Source: Nitrospira sp. (GTDB lineage: Bacteria; Nitrospirota; Nitrospiria; Nitrospirales; Nitrospiraceae). From it: a stretch of 17,678 bases of DNA. The notes beneath the pieces are model-generated. The model was given only the letters and a program-made list of their open reading frames with translations. It searched no databases and had not been told where the DNA came from. The DNA lies in assembly GCA_015904055.1 (NCBI GenBank), contig JABMDE010000095.1, positions 1,842 through 19,519 on the forward strand, in the 5' to 3' direction. The stretch's first letter is position 1. Every line of letters starts with the position of its first letter. Position numbers and translations under genes: made by a program. Positions 12,825-17,678 of the stretch are shown piece after piece.

Positions 12825-14996
12825 ATGGAGAAATTCAAAATCCCTGTCTCCCTGCTGGCCCCGACAATCGACCCCGGGCACCTGGGATTCGACGATACGA
12901 GCGAGTTGGAGCCTCTCACTGAAATCATCGGACAAGAGCGGGCGGTGGAGGCGCTGGAGTTCGGCCTGGGCATGAAGAGCGCGGGGTTCAATCTCTACGT
13001 CTCCGGCCCGGCCGGCACCGGAAAAGGCACGCTCGTTCGCCAGATGGTCAAACGGCTGGCGCAGGCGGCTCCCGCCCCTTCCGATTGGTGCTACGTCAAC
13101 AACTTTCAGGATGCCTCCCGCCCGCTGGGTTTGTCGTTTCCAGCCGGACAGGGGTGCGCCTTCAAGCGGGAGATGACCTCCTTCATCGAGAGTTTGCGAC
13201 GCGACATCCCCGGCGCCTTCGACAGCAAGAAATACCTCGACGCCAAAGCCAAGCTGCACGACGACACGGAGGGCAAGAAGAAATCTCTGTTCCATGATCT
13301 CACGGAATTGAGCCGCACCAGCGGATTCGGGTTTGAAGAAACGCCGGCAGGTTTCGGATTGGTCCCGCTGAAAGACGGCCATGCCATGACCGATGACGCG
13401 ATGGCGGCCATGACCGAGCAGGAGCAGCAAGACTACACCGAACGGCGTAAAATCCTTGAAGGTGAAATCCGCGAATTCCATGTGCGCATCCACGGGCTGG
13501 AGAAGGAAGCGGAGCAGGAACTCCGCAATCTCGACCGCCAAGTAGTCACCACAGTGCTGGAAGGACGCTATGAAACGCTGCGTCGGACCTATCACGATTT
13601 GCCGGCGGTGTCCGCCTTCTTAGAGCGTGTGCGGGACAATATCATCCACCACTACAAAGACTTTCTCCCGCGCGAGGGACCGGCCATCGCCCTTCCAGGT
13701 CTTGAGGTGCGCCGGCCAGACCTGACGCGCTTTCTCGTCAATCTCATCGTGGAGCGCGACCCCATGGACGGCGCTCCGGTAATCGACGAATCCCACCCGA
13801 CCTATACGAACCTGATCGGAAAGATCGAACGGCGGGCGCATATGGGGGTGATGTACACCGACTTCACGGAGATCCACGCAGGCGCCGTGTTGCAAGCCAA
13901 CGGCGGCTACTTGATCGTGAATGCCCTCGACATGCTACACCAGCCTTTTTCCTGGGATGCCTTGAAACGCGTGATCAAGACGAGAGCGGTCAAGATCGAA
14001 GACCCCGGAGAATTCTACGGATTCTCTACCGCCGGATTGAGGCCGGAGCCCATCCCGGTGAACGTGAAAATCATCATGGTCGGCCCGCCCATCCTGTACC
14101 ATCTTCTACAAGCCTACGAAGAAGACTTCGGCAAACTGTTCAAGGTGAAGGCAGACTTCGACATGGAAGTGGTCCGAAGCGAACGCCAGGACCGCCAATA
14201 TGCCCGGTTCATCGCCAAGCTGTGCCGCGAGGAAGGGCTTCCACATTTCGGCGCCGACGCCGTGGCCGAAATCATCCGCCAAGGATCCCGGCTTGCCGAT
14301 CGGCATGACCGGCTGTCGCTGCGGTTCAGCCAGGTGAGCGATCTTATTCGCGAAGCCGGTTATTGGGCCAAGAAAGAAAGCCGCGCCTTTGTCACTCGAT
14401 CGGACGTCGATGCCGCCGTCACCCATAAGCGCTACCGTTCGAATCTGGCCGAACACTGGATCCAGGATGAGATCAAAGAAGGCACGCTGATGGTCGATCT
14501 TGACGGCGAAGTGGTCGGCCAGATCAACGGACTCTCCGTCCATGAGCTCGGCGATTACTCATTCGGTCGTCCCACCAGGATTACGGCCCGGACCTACATT
14601 GGCACCAAGGGGGTGATCGATATTCAACGCGAAGCGGAACTCGCCGGCATGATCCACAGCAAGGGGGTCATGACGCTGGCCGGGTATCTGGCAGGAAAAT
14701 TTGCCGGGTCCCACCCCTTTGCAATGACCGCGTCATTGACTTTCGAGCAGACCTATTCTGAAGTGGAAGGAGACAGCGCGGCCGTGGCCGAACTCGTCGC
14801 TATTCTGTCCAGCCTTGCCGATCTGCCGATCCATCAATGGCTGGCTGTGACCGGTTCCGTCAATCAGTTGGGGGAGATTCAGCCGATCGGAGGCGTGAAC
14901 GAGAAGATCGAAGGGTTCTTCGAGTCTTGTTCCCGCAGAGGTCTGACCGGCAAACAAGGTGTGATCATCCCGGATTCCGCAGTTGAGTTGAATTGA
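12825..14996 (+). CDS. Lon-family AAA+ protease, C-terminally truncated (723 aa)
   Basis: A cytoplasmic ATP-dependent protease of the LonB-like family with the IIGQERAVEALEFGLGM entry segment, P-loop GPAGTGKGT at residues 61-69, a long coiled-coil-rich insert (about 100-250), the ANGGYLIVNALDML Walker B-like segment, and a C-terminal protease domain. The catalytic dyad is present: Ser651 in EGDSAA and Lys694 in VNEKIEG, 43 residues apart as in Lon. The protein stops 29 residues after the lysine, at GVIIPDSAVELN, whereas relatives continue by several tens of residues (about 60 in E. coli Lon); no continuation is visible in other frames. The P-loop has Gly where Thr/Ser normally follows Lys (G-K-G-T). 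Activity is therefore uncertain; the truncation looks real, not a sequencing break of frame. Confidence 0.85.
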   Translation: MEKFKIPVSLLAPTIDPGHLGFDDTSELEPLTEIIGQERAVEALEFGLGMKSAGFNLYVSGPAGTGKGTLVRQMVKRLAQAAPAPSDWCYVNNFQDASRPLGLSFPAGQGCAFKREMTSFIESLRRDIPGAFDSKKYLDAKAKLHDDTEGKKKSLFHDLTELSRTSGFGFEETPAGFGLVPLKDGHAMTDDAMAAMTEQEQQDYTERRKILEGEIREFHVRIHGLEKEAEQELRNLDRQVVTTVLEGRYETLRRTYHDLPAVSAFLERVRDNIIHHYKDFLPREGPAIALPGLEVRRPDLTRFLVNLIVERDPMDGAPVIDESHPTYTNLIGKIERRAHMGVMYTDFTEIHAGAVLQANGGYLIVNALDMLHQPFSWDALKRVIKTRAVKIEDPGEFYGFSTAGLRPEPIPVNVKIIMVGPPILYHLLQAYEEDFGKLFKVKADFDMEVVRSERQDRQYARFIAKLCREEGLPHFGADAVAEIIRQGSRLADRHDRLSLRFSQVSDLIREAGYWAKKESRAFVTRSDVDAAVTHKRYRSNLAEHWIQDEIKEGTLMVDLDGEVVGQINGLSVHELGDYSFGRPTRITARTYIGTKGVIDIQREAELAGMIHSKGVMTLAGYLAGKFAGSHPFAMTASLTFEQTYSEVEGDSAAVAELVAILSSLADLPIHQWLAVTGSVNQLGEIQPIGGVNEKIEGFFESCSRRGLTGKQGVIIPDSAVELN

Positions 14997-15580
14997 GATA
15001 GAATCGGCAGCCAAATTCTTCTTGGAGCACCGGAGGTTTGGCATGCGTCCTCGTCAGCCCCCAGTGTGTCGCACAGTCGACGGCGAGTGTCAGCCGAGTC
15101 GACGCGTATTCTAGCAAACAGCCACAGAGACATCCAGGCAAGCTTGCGAACTAGCCTGCATGATTCATGAACGCTTCTGCTGCAATCGCTGATCCGCTGC
15201 TGCGACAAGCTTTCAGTCGACGGGCTCGCCCCTCGGTCCTTCGACGTACTGCACGCGTACGACTCAATACCTCCGGGCTCCGGGCTCCGCGCGCCGCTCT
15301 CGCCACGCGGCTCCTCGATTTCGCGACCACCCGCCATCAATATTACAGGCATACAGATCTCTGTCTATCTGCCACCGGGACACGCAGGATAGCCACACAG
15401 GTGTGTCATCTTTGTGTGCGGGTGAGGCTCACCTGACTAAGCGTTTTAACAGAATTGCAGGCTGCAATGACTGCACAAGAGGCGAAGATTGCCTGGGGGT
15501 CGTCGGAGGCAGGAACGGTCGTTGTGAATACATCGAGGGAGAAGGAAGTCTGCAGAGGAACGGCTGACAATGCCGTCTGC
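14997..15580. other. Intergenic region with MITE-like copy C
   Basis: This 584-bp gap follows the truncated Lon-like gene. Positions 15155-15349 are repeat copy C. The interval 14997-15154 shows no recognisable gene or leftover Lon coding sequence. Positions 15403-15567 hold an open frame, with no clear ribosome site, that is rich in Cys (CNDCTRGEDC...RNGRCEYIEG); I list it as an observation rather than a gene. Confidence 0.5.
15155..15349. mobile_element. MITE-like element, copy C (inverted orientation)
   Basis: This copy is in the opposite orientation to A and B. Its left end CCTGCATGATTCATGA, preceded by CTAG (15151-15154), matches the right end of copy A reversed. The right end (CCATCAATATTACAGG) is decayed. 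The shared interior is recognisable: AACGCTTCTGCTGCAATCGC, CGGGCTCGCCCCTC, GACGTACTGCACGCGTACG and the GC-rich tail CGATTTCGCGAC. The plus-strand frame from ATG 15167 keeps the same reading (MNASAAIADPLL, RRARPSVLRRTARVRL) and runs past the element. Confidence 0.75.
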
Positions 15581-15805
15581 TTACACGGCTTTCTTCCGTA
15601 AGAGCTGCTTCTTCAGACTGGGAGAAGGCTTCCGCCGTTCTTTCTTCTGCTCCAGTACATAGACGCCATCTCTCCATCGAGCCTGGACCTTGATCTGGTG
15701 AGCTTTGCAGATACTGTGCGTCTCACGAAAGTCTTCCAGCGGCGCCTTTTCCCCGATCAATCCGATGTCCCCTTCTCGGCGGCACCAGGAACAGATGATT
15801 CTCAT
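15581..15805 (-). CDS. Small CxxC/CxxH putative zinc-binding protein (74 aa)
   Basis: The start is set at the ATG at 15805, preceded by AAGGAG but with a long spacing of 13 bases. The protein begins MRIICSWCRREGDIGLIGEK and has potential metal ligands Cys5, Cys8, His30, Cys33 and His36 (ICSWC... ETHSICKAH), like the Cys/His segment found after sensor domains in signalling proteins. The C-terminal third is very basic (KKERRKPSPSLKKQLLRKK), which could bind nucleic acid. No signal peptide. It is divergent from hemL (243-bp spacer). Function unknown; the gene itself is reasonably supported. Confidence 0.7.
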   Translation of the reverse strand: MRIICSWCRREGDIGLIGEKAPLEDFRETHSICKAHQIKVQARWRDGVYVLEQKKERRKPSPSLKKQLLRKKAV

Positions 15806-16048
15806 GGCTGACTTGTATCTCCTTGGAGCTTGTCTGATAAAAGCAAAAATCGCGCCCAAATGAAAATCGCGTGGCGACAGAGAACACCTTTGGAAACTGC
15901 GGGTTCTGAGACACCGTCCAGACAGTGAGGATAGAGAGACATCTCATGACAGTTTTTTGGCATCAGGTTGGGCAGATGTGAGCAACATCGGTTCAGAGTG
16001 GGTTTCTTGACCGGTTCTCCTCCTGCGTGATAGGGTGCGCCCCCGGTG
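15806..16048. promoter_or_regulatory. Divergent spacer with candidate hemL promoter
   Basis: In this 243-bp gap, TTGACC (16007-16012) and TGATAGGGT (extended -10, TAGGGT at 16031-16036) are spaced 18 bp on the plus strand. The predicted start of transcription would be only a few bases before the hemL ATG, so the transcript would be nearly leaderless, which makes the assignment weak. No gene seen. Confidence 0.3.
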
Positions 16049-17332
16049 ATGAAAACAACTCGGTCTGCCAAACTCTTCAGCGAAGCCCAACAGCTTATTC
16101 CCGGCGGTGTGAACAGCCCGGTGCGCGCCTTCCGATCGGTCGGAGGCCAGCCGCGGTTTATTCAACGAGCCAAGGGGTCTCGTCTCTACGACGTGGACCG
16201 AAACGTCTATATCGACTACGTGCTGTCCTGGGGCCCTATGATCCTCGGGCATGCCGCGCCTTCGGTCGTCAACGCCATCAAGAAAGCAGCAGGCAACGGC
16301 ACCAGCTACGGCGCCCCGACAGAATTGGAAGTTGTGCTTGCGAAAGAGATTCGCGCAGCCTACCCCTCCATGGAAAAGATCCGCCTGGTCAGCTCCGGAA
16401 CCGAAGCGGTCATGAGCGCAATTCGCGTGGCGCGTGGCTTCACCAAACGCGACGGCATTCTCAAATTCGAGGGCTGCTACCATGGCCACAGCGACTATCT
16501 CCTGGCCAAGGCCGGGTCAGGCTTGGCTACACTGGGAATTCCGGATTCACCCGGCGTCCCGGCTGATTTTGCAAAACATACCCTGACTGCCCCGTATAAC
16601 GACATTCGCACAGTCCAACAGCTCATCAAAGAACACCGACACACCCTCGCCTGTGTCATCCTTGAACCGATCGTCGGCAACATGGGCGTGGTGCCTCCGG
16701 CGCCGGACTTTCTCGCTGCACTCCGTCGGCTGACAGCCGAGAATGATATCTTGTTGATTTTCGATGAAGTCATCTCAGGGTTTCGCGTGAACTACGGAGG
16801 AGCGCAAGCGCTCTATGGCATCAAGCCGGACCTCACGGTACTGGGCAAAATCATCGGCGGGGGATTACCCGTCGGCGCCTACGGCGGACGACAAGAGATT
16901 ATGGATCTCATCGCGCCGGTTGGACCGGTCTACCAAGCCGGCACGTTATCGGGAAATCCGCTGGCCGTGACTGCGGGGCTGGCGACACTCAAACAATTGC
17001 GGACAAAAGGACTCTACAAGAAACTGGACGCCTCTTCAGCTGCCTTGGCTAAAGGGATCGGCGAGGCTGCCAAGAAAGCGAGCATCCCGCTCACACAAAC
17101 CCGCGTGGGATCGATGCTGACCTCGTTCTTCACGCCTGGCCCTGTTGTGGATTGGAATACTGCCAAGCAATCCGACACAAAGCGGTACGGTCAGTTCTTT
17201 CATCACATGCTGGAACAAGGCGTCTATCTCGCTCCGTCCCAGTTCGAAGCCGCCTTCCTCTCCACCGCCCACAGCGCGCAAGATATTGAAAAAACCATCC
17301 GCGCCGCGCACGTTGCGTTCAAAGCACTCTAA
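16049..17332 (+). CDS. hemL: Glutamate-1-semialdehyde 2,1-aminomutase
   Basis: HemL converts glutamate-1-semialdehyde to 5-aminolevulinate, the C5 route into haem, sirohaem and other tetrapyrroles. The sequence is a full-length 427-aa class III aminotransferase: [18 protein letters not shown] near the start, [33 protein letters not shown], the [10 protein letters not shown] motif with PLP-contacting Asp239, and [19 protein letters not shown] with catalytic Lys267. The start is put at the ATG at 16049; a GTG three bases earlier is the only close alternative. No strong ribosome site is seen. No other haem genes are adjacent, so it seems a single transcription unit. Its neighbour on the right is convergent. 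Consistent with the haem-demanding c-type cytochrome elsewhere in the window. Confidence 0.97.
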   Translation: MKTTRSAKLFSEAQQLIPGGVNSPVRAFRSVGGQPRFIQRAKGSRLYDVDRNVYIDYVLSWGPMILGHAAPSVVNAIKKAAGNGTSYGAPTELEVVLAKEIRAAYPSMEKIRLVSSGTEAVMSAIRVARGFTKRDGILKFEGCYHGHSDYLLAKAGSGLATLGIPDSPGVPADFAKHTLTAPYNDIRTVQQLIKEHRHTLACVILEPIVGNMGVVPPAPDFLAALRRLTAENDILLIFDEVISGFRVNYGGAQALYGIKPDLTVLGKIIGGGLPVGAYGGRQEIMDLIAPVGPVYQAGTLSGNPLAVTAGLATLKQLRTKGLYKKLDASSAALAKGIGEAAKKASIPLTQTRVGSMLTSFFTPGPVVDWNTAKQSDTKRYGQFFHHMLEQGVYLAPSQFEAAFLSTAHSAQDIEKTIRAAHVAFKAL

Positions 17333-17549
17333 GGACCATCGCTCGTCGTTCGTATCTCGTGAGATACAGAATAGACCTATCTAGATACAGCACCACCAGC
17401 CATGTGAACCACATGCGCCTGGCAAGCCGCTCAAAATGAGTTTATTGCGAGGCCGCAACGCGCGAAACCCCGAATCGTACGTCGTATCAATACGTTAAGG
17501 GTTTGAGTGACGTGAGAGCAACGCAATGGACCGTTTTCAGCGGACGACG
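17333..17549. repeat. Palindromic intergenic region between convergent genes
   Basis: Several short inverted repeats follow hemL: GTATCT-CGTG-AGATAC (17352-17367), CATGTG-AAC-CACATG (17401-17415) and, in the 17440-17540 block, AAACCC (17465-17470) against GGGTTT (17499-17504) with CGTA-TCAA-TACG (17483-17494) nested within. The last block reads like a compact repeat element with a layout similar to the MITE-like interiors (a TACG hairpin between C-rich and G-rich arms), though not a copy of them. None has a T-run, so rho-independent termination is not evident. Confidence 0.5.
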
Positions 17550-17678
17550 CTATTCGTCGTCCTCGTCATCCGCATCCATCGCCTCCTGCCGCTTCTGTTC
17601 TTCCATCGCGTTATGCAGCAGCATGCGGATAAACATCGAATAGAGCGAACCTTTTTCCAAGGTTCCACCGGGAGGAAT
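17550..17678 (-). CDS. C-terminal end of a hypothetical protein (gene runs off the right edge)
   Basis: On the minus strand a frame open to the window edge runs 42 codons to a TAG at 17552-17550. It reads IPPGGTLEKGSLYSMFIRML followed by LHNAMEEQKRQ, and ends in a very acidic tail (DADDEDDE). The composition, codon use and the lack of stops in an otherwise stop-rich strand support coding. I do not recognise the family from this fragment; the acidic tail is typical of nucleic-acid or ribosome-associated helpers but is not diagnostic. It is convergent with hemL. Confidence 0.65.
   Translation of the reverse strand: MPPGGTLEKGSLYSMFIRMLLHNAMEEQKRQEAMDADDEDDE

Noticed and set aside
12783..13595. 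Minus-strand open frame (270 codons) opposite the Lon-like gene
   Set aside because: Antisense to the well-supported AAA+ protease, no ribosome site, no recognisable motif.

Overview
The window looks like a chromosomal segment of a GC-rich, aerobic Gram-negative bacterium. My best guess is a Nitrospira-type member of Nitrospirota. That placement rests on gene content (several UspA proteins, a type 1 copper cupredoxin, a small c-type cytochrome, a DUF2934 protein, a FmdB zinc ribbon, a secreted pentapeptide-repeat protein) and on intergenic decay motifs I associate with such genomes. It is inference, not proof. I saw no rRNA, tRNA, CRISPR array or transposase gene.

Layout. (1) Positions 1-4052, minus strand: a compact run reading USP (166 aa), cupredoxin, tandem USP (320 aa), DUF2934 protein (74 aa), 462-aa protein, then the N-terminus of a phosphofructokinase that leaves the window. 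(2) Positions 4053-4415: a divergent intergenic region with a 20-bp-stem hairpin and near-repeat tracts. (3) Positions 4416-6984, plus strand: a 31-aa membrane peptide, a short CBS-MgtE transporter, a tandem USP, a FmdB zinc ribbon and a secreted monoheme cytochrome c. Regions 1 and 3 form a divergent stress and envelope-redox island carrying five UspA domains. (4) Positions 6985-8807: a small reading frame split by a MITE-like element, then a 476-aa secreted pentapeptide-repeat protein.

(5) Positions 8808-12274, minus strand: an APH-type kinase-fold protein, an adenylylsulfate kinase, a DUF4160/DUF2442 pair and a YefM/RelE-type toxin-antitoxin operon whose toxin is broken by an in-frame TGA. 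A second MITE-like copy lies downstream of the toxin. (6) Positions 12711-14996, plus strand: a 35-codon leader-like ORF and a Lon-family AAA+ protease that stops 29 residues after its catalytic lysine, followed by a third, inverted MITE-like copy. (7) Positions 15581-17332: a small CxxC/CxxH protein (minus) divergent from hemL (plus). (8) Positions 17333-17678: palindromic intergenic sequence and the C-terminus of a minus-strand gene that enters from the right.

The most notable observation is a non-autonomous element present three times (7065-7252, 8859-9059, 15155-15349). It has inverted ends close to CCCGCATTATTCATGA, CTAG on both sides of copy A, and a reading frame that stays open in every copy. 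Removing copy A plus one CTAG restores a continuous 53-codon ORF, which makes a real insertion event plausible. Around the elements lie three damaged genes: the split ORF, the toxin and the Lon-like protease.
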